13,924 bases of DNA from Clostridium sp. (GTDB lineage Bacteria > Bacillota_A > Clostridia > Lachnospirales > Lachnospiraceae): assembly GCA_023666975.1 (NCBI GenBank), contig JAMPAW010000085.1, forward strand, positions 1 through 13,924, written 5' to 3'. A program made the position numbers and the translations under genes. Positions 7,172 to 13,924 of the stretch are shown here, one piece after another. Below the pieces are notes generated by a model, which was given only the letters and a program-made list of their open reading frames with translations, was not told the DNA's origin and did no database searches. Position 1 is the first letter of the stretch; each line of letters begins with the position of its first letter.

Positions 7172-7382
7172 ACAAATCTCCTCAAACATTAATTGTCCGT
7201 TCATATTCTTATATATAGCGTATCCCTGCAATAAATGCAAGAAAAATTTATCCTTCATCTGCATTGGCGATACATATCACTTATACTACAATTCATTCTT
7301 TTGTCACAATTTTTCCATAATTTTTAAAGATTGTGCCTCTATGATTACGATATACTCATTATCACAGAAAAGGAGATTAACA
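7172..7382. promoter_or_regulatory. Divergent control region between amidase and lipoprotein genes
   Basis: This 211-bp AT-rich gap serves two genes. For the amidase, TTGCAT (7240-7235) and TATATA (7217-7212) are 17 bp apart; a second candidate, TTGTGA (7309-7304) with GTATAA 17 bp on, lies further up. For the lipoprotein, TATACT (7351-7356) is a good -10 with no good -35. An inverted repeat CACAAT (7305-7310)/ATTGTG (7330-7335) spans the middle, its right arm falling where that missing -35 would be, which suggests an activator site. AAAGGAG (7369-7375) is the lipoprotein ribosome site. No small gene is evident. Confidence 0.45.
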
Positions 7383-9263
7383 ATGAAGAAAAAAATCATC
7401 ACATATGCAATGTGTCTTATTCTTGCCTGCAGCCTGCTTTGTGGCTGTGGCGCACAGAATGATACTGCAAACTCCGTCAACTTCTACAATACTGCGCTAA
7501 GCGGCACAGTTACCTCGGTAAACGACCGCCAAATCACATTATCCCTCTCGGCAGGCCGTGACAGTCAAATGCCGGAGAAGACCGCTCCCGGAAATACTGA
7601 CCAATCCTCGGCTTCCGACAGCAGTTCAACCCCTCCTGATATGCCGTCTGACAATGGCTCTGCTCCTCCTGATATGCCATCTGACAACGGCTCGGCCCCT
7701 CCTGATATGCCGTCTGACGATGACTCATCTTCGCCTGATATGTCATCTGACAACGGCTCGGCTCCCCCCGATATGCCGTCCAACGATGACTCATCTTCGC
7801 CTGATATGTCATCTGACAACGGCTCGGCTCCCCCTGATATGCCGTCCGACAGTGGCTTGGCTTCTCCCGATATGCCGTCCACTACCTTTACTTTGACCAT
7901 TAATGATGAATCCGTTTTACAGGATATCCCCCTTTCCGAAATTACTACAGGAACCCTGCTCACGGTCAGCTTTGGCAGCGACGGCACGATCACCTCAATT
8001 ACAACAGCCGGCAACGCAGAACACGGCGGCAATATGGATGCTGAAGGCGGCGGTCAAACTCCGCCCGGCAATGACAAAAGCTCTGCCAATACGGGAAGCG
8101 GAGCCATCACAATCACAGAAGATACCGAAGAATCTGATGTTTCCTACAGCTCGGAAAATTCTGATGAAAATGCCCTTCGCATAGAAGGTTCCGTCAGCTA
8201 CAATGGCACTAATCTCTCCGTTGAAAAATCTTCCGGGGATACCAGCAATACCGAGAGCAGTGATTTCTATGGGTTAAACGCAGGCGTCCTTTTTCTGGAC
8301 GGTGCCGATGCCGTATTAAAAGATTCTGCAATCAACACAGATGCTCAAGGTGCCAACGGTATTTTTGTTTACGGCAGTGACACCCACGTCACCGTTAGCA
8401 ACAGCAGCATTTCCACTTCTGCCGATAATTCCGGCGGCATTGATGTTACGGGTGGTGCAATCCTTGACGCAGCAAATTTGAACATCGAAACAAACGGTCA
8501 ATCCTCTGCCGCCATTCGCAGTGACCGTGGCGGAGGCACCTTAACGGTTTCTCAGGGAAGCTATACTACGCACGGCACAGGCTCGCCTGCTGTCTACTGC
8601 ACTGCAGATATCAGCGTTTCCGACGCTGTATTGACTGCAACCGCCTCAGAAGGGATTGTTATTGAAGGAAAGAATTCCGTCACATTAGAAAACTGCGACG
8701 TGACAGGCAACATGAAAGGTACCTATCAGGGAGATGAAAATGAAAATCTGCACACCATCATGATTTATCAGAGTATGTCCGGTGACGCCGATGAAGGTGA
8801 AGCGAATTTTGCCATGAAAGGCGGAAGTATTACCGGGCAAAACGGTGATTTAATCTATTCCACCAACACGGATTCCTCGGTTACACTGGAGAACGTCAGC
8901 TTAACACTCTCCAATGATGTTCTTCTCCGTGTGGCCGGCAACAACAGCTCCAGAGGCTGGGGTAAATCCGGCAGCAACGGTGCAGACATGGACTTAGCCG
9001 CTGTCCGCCAGCAGCTTGCCGGCAAAATAATTGTAGACGAAATCTCCTCTCTGCAGCTTGACCTGTCGGACGAAAGCTCCTTTGAGGGCAGCATCAACGA
9101 AGAACAGGAGGGTGGTCATGTTTCCGTAACGCTGGACGAAAACAGCACATGGAAGCTGACGGCAGACAGCTATATCAGCTCCTTTGAAGGCTCGCTGGAA
9201 AATGTAGATGCAAACGGCTATACCTTATATATCGACGGTAATCCACAGGATCTCTCCAAATAG
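7383..9263 (+). CDS. Cell-surface lipoprotein with Pro/Asp/Ser repeats and predicted beta-helix
   Basis: This 626-residue lipoprotein has a basic N terminus, a hydrophobic signal and lipobox LCGC, so C22 should be lipidated and anchored outside the membrane. A small beta domain starts near residue 40 (SGTVTSVNDRQITLSL) and seems to resume near 166 (TFTLTINDES to about 205), interrupted by a low-complexity repeat at 84-166. From about 240 onward, short strands rich in Gly, Asn, Ser and Asp with phrases such as AAIRSDRGGGT and SPAVYCTAD suggest a right-handed beta-helix. I recall similar lipoproteins in gut Clostridia, sometimes annotated as carbohydrate-binding; ligand and role are unknown. 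The ATG at 7383 has AAAGGAG 7 nt upstream; the frame is open back to 7125, but that would bury the signal peptide. It converges on the ROK kinase with a 5-nt gap. Confidence 0.85.
   Translation: MKKKIITYAMCLILACSLLCGCGAQNDTANSVNFYNTALSGTVTSVNDRQITLSLSAGRDSQMPEKTAPGNTDQSSASDSSSTPPDMPSDNGSAPPDMPSDNGSAPPDMPSDDDSSSPDMSSDNGSAPPDMPSNDDSSSPDMSSDNGSAPPDMPSDSGLASPDMPSTTFTLTINDESVLQDIPLSEITTGTLLTVSFGSDGTITSITTAGNAEHGGNMDAEGGGQTPPGNDKSSANTGSGAITITEDTEESDVSYSSENSDENALRIEGSVSYNGTNLSVEKSSGDTSNTESSDFYGLNAGVLFLDGADAVLKDSAINTDAQGANGIFVYGSDTHVTVSNSSISTSADNSGGIDVTGGAILDAANLNIETNGQSSAAIRSDRGGGTLTVSQGSYTTHGTGSPAVYCTADISVSDAVLTATASEGIVIEGKNSVTLENCDVTGNMKGTYQGDENENLHTIMIYQSMSGDADEGEANFAMKGGSITGQNGDLIYSTNTDSSVTLENVSLTLSNDVLLRVAGNNSSRGWGKSGSNGADMDLAAVRQQLAGKIIVDEISSLQLDLSDESSFEGSINEEQEGGHVSVTLDENSTWKLTADSYISSFEGSLENVDANGYTLYIDGNPQDLSK
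7632..7880 (+). repeat. In-frame 33-bp tandem repeat encoding an 11-residue unit
   Basis: Seven full 33-bp units (7632-7862) and a partial eighth (to 7880) encode variants of PPDMPSDNGSA, residues 84-166 of the lipoprotein. Units alternate between an SDNGSA form and an SDDDSS form. Within the array, 7719-7784 and 7785-7850 are a 66-bp tandem duplication identical at 64 of 66 positions, pointing to recent expansion. The acidic, proline-rich unit is likely an extended spacer. Because the unit is a multiple of three, other reading frames also stay open here. Confidence 0.95.
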
Positions 9264-9268
9264 CAGAC

Positions 9269-10216
9269 TCAGCTGGAAACAAGCCCCGCTGCACCAATAA
9301 TTCCGGCATCATTGCCAAGACATGAGGTTACAATCCGTGCCGTCTGCCCGTGCTCCTTTCCGAAGCAAAGCTCGTCGACCCTTGCCTGCAGCGGGGCAGT
9401 AAGTCTCTCCTTTTGTGCGGCGATACCGCCGCCTACAATAACCAGCTCCGGACGGAAAATATTAATAACATTAGCGATTCCCTCCGCCAGATAATCCATA
9501 TATTCTTCCAGCACGTGAATGGCTGTCCCGTCTCCCTTATCCGCCGCTTCAAATGGAATAATACCGTTTATCTTCTCCAAACGGCCGCCGCACATCTCGT
9601 TCATCATCGAAGAAGGATTTTGCCGTGCCGCCTTTGCCGCCATCCGCATGAGCGCCGTCGCCGACGCATAACTTTCCAGGCAGCCTCTTCTTCCGCAGGT
9701 GCACAGCTCTCCACCTGCCCTGATTACCATATGTCCCAGTTCCAAACCGCCTCTTAGCGGACCGTGAAAAATTTCGCCATTGCATATCACACCGCCGCCT
9801 ACACCGGTTCCCAGCGTCAACAGCACGGCACTCTTAGCGCCCTTTGCCGCTCCTGCACACACTTCGCCTAACGCCGCCGCATCGGCATCATTAGCAAGGC
9901 AGACAGGCAGTGCTGTCCCGTTTGTCATCTGCCCGGCAATATTCACATTCTCCCAGCCAAAGTTATTGGAATATAAAATTACTCCGGTTTCATCGTCAAC
10001 GGTTCCCGGACTTCCGATTCCGATTCCACGGCAATCTGACGGTTCACAGCCTTGCTCAGCCAGCAGCTCACGAACCGCCTTCACCATATCATCTATCATC
10101 TCCTCTGCCGGTATCTCCAGCCTGGTCGGAATGACCTTCTTCTCCACAATCCGGTTATCCCTGTCCACCAAGCCGAATTTCACCGACATGCCGCCCATAT
10201 CAATCCCGATACGCAT
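9269..10216 (-). CDS. ROK-family sugar kinase, probable glucokinase
   Basis: This 315-residue ROK protein should phosphorylate a hexose with ATP. The N-terminal phosphate-binding motif GIDMGGMSVKFGLVD (4-18) is present, as are GIGSPGTVD (66-74), the catalytic base D110 within LANDADAAALGE, and the second ATP segment LTLGTGVGGGV (133-143). The zinc site is intact: H162 in ELGH and C172, C174 and C179 in CTCGRRGCLE. There is no N-terminal helix-turn-helix, so it is a kinase and not a ROK repressor. Glucose is the most likely substrate; N-acetylated hexosamines remain possible. The ATG has GAGGAG 6 nt upstream and lies 27 nt after the gatB stop, so it is the last gene of the gatCAB operon. Its 3' end meets the convergent lipoprotein gene with only 5 nt between them. 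Confidence 0.88.
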   Translation of the reverse strand: MRIGIDMGGMSVKFGLVDRDNRIVEKKVIPTRLEIPAEEMIDDMVKAVRELLAEQGCEPSDCRGIGIGSPGTVDDETGVILYSNNFGWENVNIAGQMTNGTALPVCLANDADAAALGEVCAGAAKGAKSAVLLTLGTGVGGGVICNGEIFHGPLRGGLELGHMVIRAGGELCTCGRRGCLESYASATALMRMAAKAARQNPSSMMNEMCGGRLEKINGIIPFEAADKGDGTAIHVLEEYMDYLAEGIANVINIFRPELVIVGGGIAAQKERLTAPLQARVDELCFGKEHGQTARIVTSCLGNDAGIIGAAGLVSS

Positions 10217-10243
10217 ATTTTACTCCTCGATTTATCTCTTCTA

Positions 10244-11674
10244 TTAAAGAAGTTCCTTCAAAATCTGATTGACCATTCCCGGATTGGCTTTCCCTTTCAT
10301 CGCCTTCATGGTCTGACCCACCAGAAAACCGATTGCCTTTTCCTTACCGTTCCGGTAGTCCTCTACCGACTGCGGATTGTCCGCAATCACCTGCTCAATC
10401 GTGGAGCGGAGGGCTCCCTCATCATTGACGGTCTTTAATCCGTTTGCCTCCACATATTGCTCCGGGTCAATATCCTCCGCAAATATTTTCTCAAATACCT
10501 CCTTGGCCACAGTGGAATTGATCGCTTGTGAATCCGTAAGTTTAATCAGCTTTGCCAGATTCTTTGCCGAAAAGGTGATATCCTCTGCGTCCATCTCTTT
10601 TTCCTTTAGCAGACGCATTGTCTCCACCATCAGCCAATTGGAAACCTTTTTGGGATTTGCCTCCAATGCAATGGTCTCCTCAAAAATATCCGCCAATTTC
10701 TTCGTTGCGGTTAAAATGTCTGCATCATATTCCGGCAGCCCATATTCCTGCTGATACCTTGCCATTTTCTCCTCACGGAACTCCGGCTGCCTTACTCTGA
10801 TCTCCTCTAGCCACTCATCGCTGATGACAACCGGTACGAGATCAGGGTCCGGAAAATAGCGGTAATCTTGTGCGTCCTCTTTGGAACGCATCGCATAAGA
10901 GTATTCCTTGGTATCGTCCCATCTTCTGGTTTCCTGAACAACCTCTTTGCCGGCCTCTAATAAATCAATCTGCCGTTCCCGCTCATTTTCAATCGCTCTT
11001 GCGATCGCCTTAAAGGAATTCAGATTCTTCATCTCGGTACGTGTGCCAAACTCCGTTTCCCCCACCTCACGGATAGACAGATTCACATCTGCGCGCATGG
11101 AGCCTTCATTTAATTTACAGTCCGATGCCCCCAGATACTGAATCGTCATTCTGAGCTTATCCAGATAGGCAATCACCTCTTCTGCGGAACGCATATCCGG
11201 CTCCGATACGATCTCAATCAGCGGAACTCCCGAACGATTAAAATCTACTAAGGAGCTGTCCGTATACGGGTCATGGATTAGCTTACCGGCATCCTCTTCC
11301 ATATGAATTTCATGGATACCGACAAATTTTTTCTGTCCGTCTACCTCAATATCCACCTTACCGTCCCGGCAGATTGGATAATATAGCTGGGAAATCTGAT
11401 AATTCTGCGGATTGTCGGGATAGAAATAATTCTTGCGGTCAAATTTACAGTTCTTCGTAATCTTACAGTTGGTCGCAAGTCCTACGGCAATCGCCTTATT
11501 TACCACCTCTTTATTCAGCACAGGCAAGGAGCCCGGCATACCGGTACAAACCGGACAGGTATGGGTATTGGGAGCACCGCCAAACGCAGTAGAGCAGCCG
11601 CAGAAAATCTTTGTCTTGGTCGCCAGTTCCACATGCACCTCTAAACCGATGACTGTCTCATATGCTTTACTCAT
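10244..11674 (-). CDS. gatB: Aspartyl/glutamyl-tRNA amidotransferase subunit B
   Basis: This 476-residue subunit phosphorylates the misacylated Glu on tRNA(Gln), and/or Asp on tRNA(Asn), with ATP and transfers ammonia delivered from GatA. The N-terminal catalytic domain shows YETVIGLEVHVEL, KNYFYPDNPQNYQISQ (81-96) and DFNRSGVPLIEIVSEPD (144-160). Cys pairs at C25/C27 and C40/C43 could form a metal site. The C-terminal third, ending in GKANPGMVNQILKELL, is the YqeY-like helical domain that grips tRNA. The ATG follows the gatA stop by 1 nt, and its ribosome site (AAAGGGGG) lies inside the last gatA codons, so the two are translationally coupled and made in balanced amounts. Length is normal for the family. 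Confidence 0.97.
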   Translation of the reverse strand: MSKAYETVIGLEVHVELATKTKIFCGCSTAFGGAPNTHTCPVCTGMPGSLPVLNKEVVNKAIAVGLATNCKITKNCKFDRKNYFYPDNPQNYQISQLYYPICRDGKVDIEVDGQKKFVGIHEIHMEEDAGKLIHDPYTDSSLVDFNRSGVPLIEIVSEPDMRSAEEVIAYLDKLRMTIQYLGASDCKLNEGSMRADVNLSIREVGETEFGTRTEMKNLNSFKAIARAIENERERQIDLLEAGKEVVQETRRWDDTKEYSYAMRSKEDAQDYRYFPDPDLVPVVISDEWLEEIRVRQPEFREEKMARYQQEYGLPEYDADILTATKKLADIFEETIALEANPKKVSNWLMVETMRLLKEKEMDAEDITFSAKNLAKLIKLTDSQAINSTVAKEVFEKIFAEDIDPEQYVEANGLKTVNDEGALRSTIEQVIADNPQSVEDYRNGKEKAIGFLVGQTMKAMKGKANPGMVNQILKELL

Positions 11675-11675
11675 T

Positions 11676-13145
11676 TTAAAGCCCCCTTTCTACTGCAAAT
11701 GCAGGCCGCTTATATTCCCTTGTCTGCTCAAAAGCATACGCTGCACGGATAATGCTCTTCTCGTCAAAATGCTTTCCGAGAAGCTGCAAACCGATTGGCA
11801 GTCCATTGCCGTCATATCCGCACGGAAGGGAAATTCCCGGAAGTCCTGCAAGGTTTACGGATACCGTATAGATATCTCCCAAATACATCTTGATCGGGTC
11901 ACTTAACGATTCCCCAAGCTTCAATGCTGTCGTCGGCGCAACCGGTCCCAAAATTACATCATATTTTTCAAAGGCTTTATCAAATGCCTGCTTAATTAAT
12001 GCCTTGGTCCGAAGTGCTTTCATATAGTATGCGTCAAAATACCCGGAAGAGAGCACAAAGGAGCCAAGCATAATTCTTCTCTTGACCTCGGCGCCAAACC
12101 CTTCCGAACGTGTCTTTTTATACATATTATGGAGGTCGGAAAATTCCCCGGTACGGTAGCCGTACTTCACCCCGTCAAAACGCTCTAAGTTGGAGCTTGC
12201 CTCTGCCGAAGCGATAATATAATAAGCAGGAATTGCATATTCCACAAGGCTTAAATCAAATTCCTCGATAACTGCGCCCTTTGCCTCCAAAGCCTTTGCC
12301 GCCGCCATAACCGATTCCTTCACCTTGGCATCTAATCCTTTTCCAAAATAATCTCTTGGAATGCCGATTTTCATGCCCTTTACATCATCTACCAAGGCAG
12401 CGGTAAAGTCGTCTCCCGTCTCCTTCACCGAAGTCGAATCCTTCTCATCTTTCCCACAGATTATCTCTAAAACTGTTGCACAGTCCGTTACGTCCTTCGC
12501 CAGCGGTCCAATCTGGTCCAGAGATGAACCATATGCAATCAATCCGTATCTGGACACTCTTCCGTATGTCGGCTTTATGCCCGTTACCCCGCAAAAACCG
12601 GCCGGCTGGCGGATACTGCCACCAGTATCCGAGCCTAGTGCATAGGGAACCTCTTCTGCCGCTACCGCTGCTGCCGATCCGCCGGAAGAACCGCCTGGCA
12701 CCCGTGCCAAATCCCATGGGTTTTTTGTCTCTCCATAATAGGAGGTTTCGGTGGTGGAGCCCATTGCAAACTCGTCCATATTGGCCTTTCCAACAATCAC
12801 GGCACCCGCCGCCTGCAGCTTCCCTACTGCCGTGGCGGTAAATGTAGGCACGAAATTGGACAAAATCTTAGAGGAACAGGTGGTGAGCATTCCTTCTATG
12901 CACATATTATCTTTAATGGCCACAGGAACACCTGCGAGAGGACCGTTAGCCTTCCCGTCATCTATCCGTTTTTGCACCTCTTCCGCCCTCTTCAGCGCAC
13001 CTTCCCTGTCTACCGTGACAAAGGCATGAATATCCTTTTCCTTCGCCTCAATACTGTCCAAAAATGCCGTCGTGGCTTCCACTGCGGAAATTTCTTTCTC
13101 TCTGATTTTTTTGCCGAGTTCCACGGCAGTTATACTTAAATCCAT
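11676..13145 (-). CDS. gatA: Aspartyl/glutamyl-tRNA amidotransferase subunit A
   Basis: This 489-residue amidase-signature enzyme hydrolyses glutamine and channels the ammonia to GatB. The Ser-cisSer-Lys triad is intact: K78 in PVAIKDN, S153 in GGSSGGS (151-157), and the nucleophile S177 in GSDTGGS (171-177). Each is one residue lower than in the Staphylococcus aureus protein. The full length and PTYGRVSRYGLIAYGSSLDQ segment (192-211) are typical of GatA and not of general amidases. The ATG at 13145 is preceded by AAAGGGAG. The gene lies 30 nt after gatC and 1 nt before gatB. A complete gatCAB set suggests that the organism makes Gln-tRNA, and possibly Asn-tRNA, by the indirect route. Confidence 0.97.
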   Translation of the reverse strand: MDLSITAVELGKKIREKEISAVEATTAFLDSIEAKEKDIHAFVTVDREGALKRAEEVQKRIDDGKANGPLAGVPVAIKDNMCIEGMLTTCSSKILSNFVPTFTATAVGKLQAAGAVIVGKANMDEFAMGSTTETSYYGETKNPWDLARVPGGSSGGSAAAVAAEEVPYALGSDTGGSIRQPAGFCGVTGIKPTYGRVSRYGLIAYGSSLDQIGPLAKDVTDCATVLEIICGKDEKDSTSVKETGDDFTAALVDDVKGMKIGIPRDYFGKGLDAKVKESVMAAAKALEAKGAVIEEFDLSLVEYAIPAYYIIASAEASSNLERFDGVKYGYRTGEFSDLHNMYKKTRSEGFGAEVKRRIMLGSFVLSSGYFDAYYMKALRTKALIKQAFDKAFEKYDVILGPVAPTTALKLGESLSDPIKMYLGDIYTVSVNLAGLPGISLPCGYDGNGLPIGLQLLGKHFDEKSIIRAAYAFEQTREYKRPAFAVERGL

Positions 13146-13175
13146 TTCTTACTCCCTTTCTATCATCAGCAAAAT

Positions 13176-13463
13176 CTACTCAAAGGTCTTCGGTACCTTA
13201 TACGCTCCGTCCTTTTTCTCCGGCGCATTTGCCAGCATGTTTTCTCTGTCATCACCATTTGTCACAACATCTTCACGGAATACATTATGCACGGAAAATG
13301 TATGGCTCATCGGCTCCACGCCATCTGTATCCAGCTCATTGAGCTTTCCCACATATTCCAGCATATTGGACATGTCCTTCTTTGCCTGCTCCTTTTCCTC
13401 CTCGGATAGCTCCAGCTTTGCCAATATTCCGACATATTCAATGGTTTCGTCTGTAATCTGCAT
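13176..13463 (-). CDS. gatC: Aspartyl/glutamyl-tRNA amidotransferase subunit C
   Basis: This 95-residue subunit wraps around the GatA-GatB interface and stabilises the complex. It shows the family layout: an N-terminal helical part ([18 protein letters not shown]), a second helix ([20 protein letters not shown]), and an extended C-terminal stretch with FREDVV and a final VPKTFE. The ATG at 13463 has a strong AGGAGG close upstream. It is the first gene of the operon gatC-gatA-gatB-ROK kinase, in the usual order for Firmicutes. Confidence 0.95.
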   Translation of the reverse strand: MQITDETIEYVGILAKLELSEEEKEQAKKDMSNMLEYVGKLNELDTDGVEPMSHTFSVHNVFREDVVTNGDDRENMLANAPEKKDGAYKVPKTFE

Positions 13464-13542
13464 CTCTCTACCTCCTGATTATTTCAAAACAGGGCTTGGC
13501 CTGCTCATCTTGTCCTATTTAAATATATTGCCTTGTCAACAT

Positions 13543-13580
13543 CTAACGGTTAGTTTAATCGATATTTCCCCACCTGTCAA
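13543..13580 (-). promoter_or_regulatory. gatCAB operon promoter with overlapping palindrome
   Basis: On the minus strand TTGACA (13580-13575) and TAAACT (13557-13552) are 17 bp apart, 6/6 and 4/6 matches to consensus, about 90 nt upstream of gatC. A perfect CTAAC-G-GTTAG palindrome (13543-13553) overlaps the -10 region and could be an operator or a start-site hairpin. A second TTGACA at 13539-13534 lacks a good -10. The remaining 13464-13692 gap holds no gene I can see. Confidence 0.55.
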
Positions 13581-13628
13581 CTTACAGCAAACCTGCAAGG
13601 CAGCAAAAAATTCCTGATGATTGCCTGT

Positions 13629-13647
13629 AAAAACGGGAATCCGGTTT
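13629..13647 (-). terminator. Weak terminator-like hairpin after tRNA-Pro
   Basis: On the minus strand AAAC-GG and CC-GTTT pair around an ATT loop with one C-C mismatch, followed by a run of five T. It lies about 46 nt past the tRNA 3' end and just before the gatC promoter. It is short and mismatched, so its strength is doubtful. Confidence 0.3.
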
Positions 13648-13692
13648 GACGAAAAGTCCTTAGATACACAGATGGGTAATGGATTCAAGAAA

Positions 13693-13767
13693 TCGGGGTA
13701 ACAGGATTCGAACCTGCGGCCTCACGGCCCCCAGCCGTGCGCTCTAACCAAACTGAGCCATACCCCG
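13693..13767 (-). tRNA. tRNA-Pro (anticodon GGG)
   Basis: The minus strand folds as a full cloverleaf: acceptor CGGGGTA/TACCCCG, D-arm GCTC/GAGC, anticodon stem CACGG/CCGTG with loop CTGGGGG (anticodon GGG), and T-arm GCAGG/CCTGT with loop TTCGAAT. Discriminator A73 and the C1-G72 pair are the known identity elements of bacterial tRNA-Pro. It reads CCC and CCU. The 3' CCA is not encoded and must be added by nucleotidyltransferase. Length with the discriminator is 75 nt. Confidence 0.96.
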
Positions 13768-13775
13768 CTTCCACT

Positions 13776-13804
13776 ATAATAGTATAACTTCCAAAAAATA
13801 GCAA
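13776..13804 (-). promoter_or_regulatory. tRNA-Pro promoter (predicted)
   Basis: On the minus strand TTGCTA (13804-13799) and TATTAT (13781-13776) are separated by 17 bp, and the -10 ends 8 nt before the first tRNA base. Spacing and position fit a stable-RNA promoter with a very short leader. Confidence 0.65.
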
Positions 13805-13829
13805 CTATTTTTTCTTTTGTCATGATGAT

Positions 13830-13882
13830 GCCCGCTAAGGCTTACGCAGGTTATCAGCCTCACTATGCTTTAGTTGGTAACA
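13830..13882 (-). repeat. Dispersed intergenic repeat, copy B (right edge)
   Basis: This 53-bp stretch is the partner of 3784-3836 (41 of 53 identical, gap-free, same strand). It keeps the CGCAGGTTATCA core, but the CAACC/GGTTG inverted repeat of copy A is not preserved here. It lies upstream of the tRNA promoter. The bases from 13883 to the window end hold no gene I can support. Confidence 0.6.
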
Positions 13883-13924
13883 CTGATTACAAAAAGCTGC
13901 TGCCTCCTCTTATCCCGTGAAGAC

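Noticed and set aside
7172..7264. In-frame upstream extension of the amidase gene
   Set aside because: No ribosome site precedes it and it would mask the signal peptide; the ATG at 7171 has AGGAG 7 nt upstream.
7125..7382. In-frame upstream extension of the lipoprotein gene (86 extra residues)
   Set aside because: It would bury the signal peptide and lipobox, has no ribosome site, and covers the divergent promoter region; the ATG at 7383 has AAAGGAG at ideal spacing.
7632..7880. CRISPR array (33-bp repeats)
   Set aside because: The units are directly tandem with no spacers and encode an in-frame peptide repeat in a clear coding sequence.
7565..8032. Antisense open frame of 155 codons opposite the lipoprotein repeat
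   Set aside because: It exists because the 33-bp unit keeps every frame open; it has no ribosome site and only mirrors the repeat.
13072..13617. Plus-strand open frame of 181 codons across gatA-gatC
   Set aside because: It is antisense to two certain genes and their promoter, with no ribosome site or recognisable protein features.
13693..13767. tRNA-Pro as an attachment site of an integrated element
   Set aside because: No integrase, no direct repeat of the tRNA 3' end and no foreign-looking genes flank it within the window.
13883..13924. 3' end of a minus-strand gene entering from the right edge
   Set aside because: Short open frames reach the repeat (one stops at 13887-13889), but about 12 codons are too few to support a gene.

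Overview
The window looks like chromosomal housekeeping DNA from a low-to-moderate GC anaerobic Firmicute. Lachnospiraceae (Clostridia) is the best guess from the protein sequences. Supporting signs are AGGAGG-type ribosome sites, a rubredoxin-flavoprotein fusion typical of anaerobes, the citrate synthase type, the GatCAB amidotransferase route, and a beta-helix lipoprotein family that I recall from gut Clostridia. I ran no searches, so the taxonomy is inference.

Layout, left to right. (1) 1-95 is intergenic and holds a large imperfect hairpin. (2) 96-2142, minus strand: a GTG-started citrate synthase followed by a TTG-started flavin reductase/rubredoxin fusion. (3) 2286-5274, minus strand: purF then purB (first step of purine synthesis, then adenylosuccinate lyase), separated by a 97-bp gap that carries a diverged copy of a dispersed repeat. 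(4) 5481-5843, plus strand: a stand-alone PilZ (c-di-GMP receptor) protein, divergent from purF with back-to-back promoters, ending in a strong terminator shared with the next gene. (5) 5891-7171, minus strand: a secreted N-acetylmuramoyl-L-alanine amidase. It is divergent across 211 bp from (6) 7383-9263, plus strand, a lipoprotein with an 11-residue Pro/Asp/Ser repeat and a predicted beta-helix. (7) 9269-13463, minus strand: gatC-gatA-gatB-ROK sugar kinase, a tightly spaced operon with a good promoter. (8) 13693-13767, minus strand: tRNA-Pro(GGG) with its own promoter. A second copy of the dispersed repeat lies at the right edge.

Functionally, purF/purB make IMP and AMP; GatCAB amidates Glu-tRNA(Gln) and/or Asp-tRNA(Asn); the ROK kinase feeds sugar into glycolysis; citrate synthase probably supplies glutamate carbon. 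The PilZ protein, amidase and lipoprotein form an island of surface or signalling functions between the housekeeping blocks. I see no CRISPR array, phage, transposase, toxin-antitoxin or defence system. The most interesting items are the lipoprotein with its recently duplicated repeat, the dispersed intergenic repeats, and the shared regulatory regions of the two divergent gene pairs.
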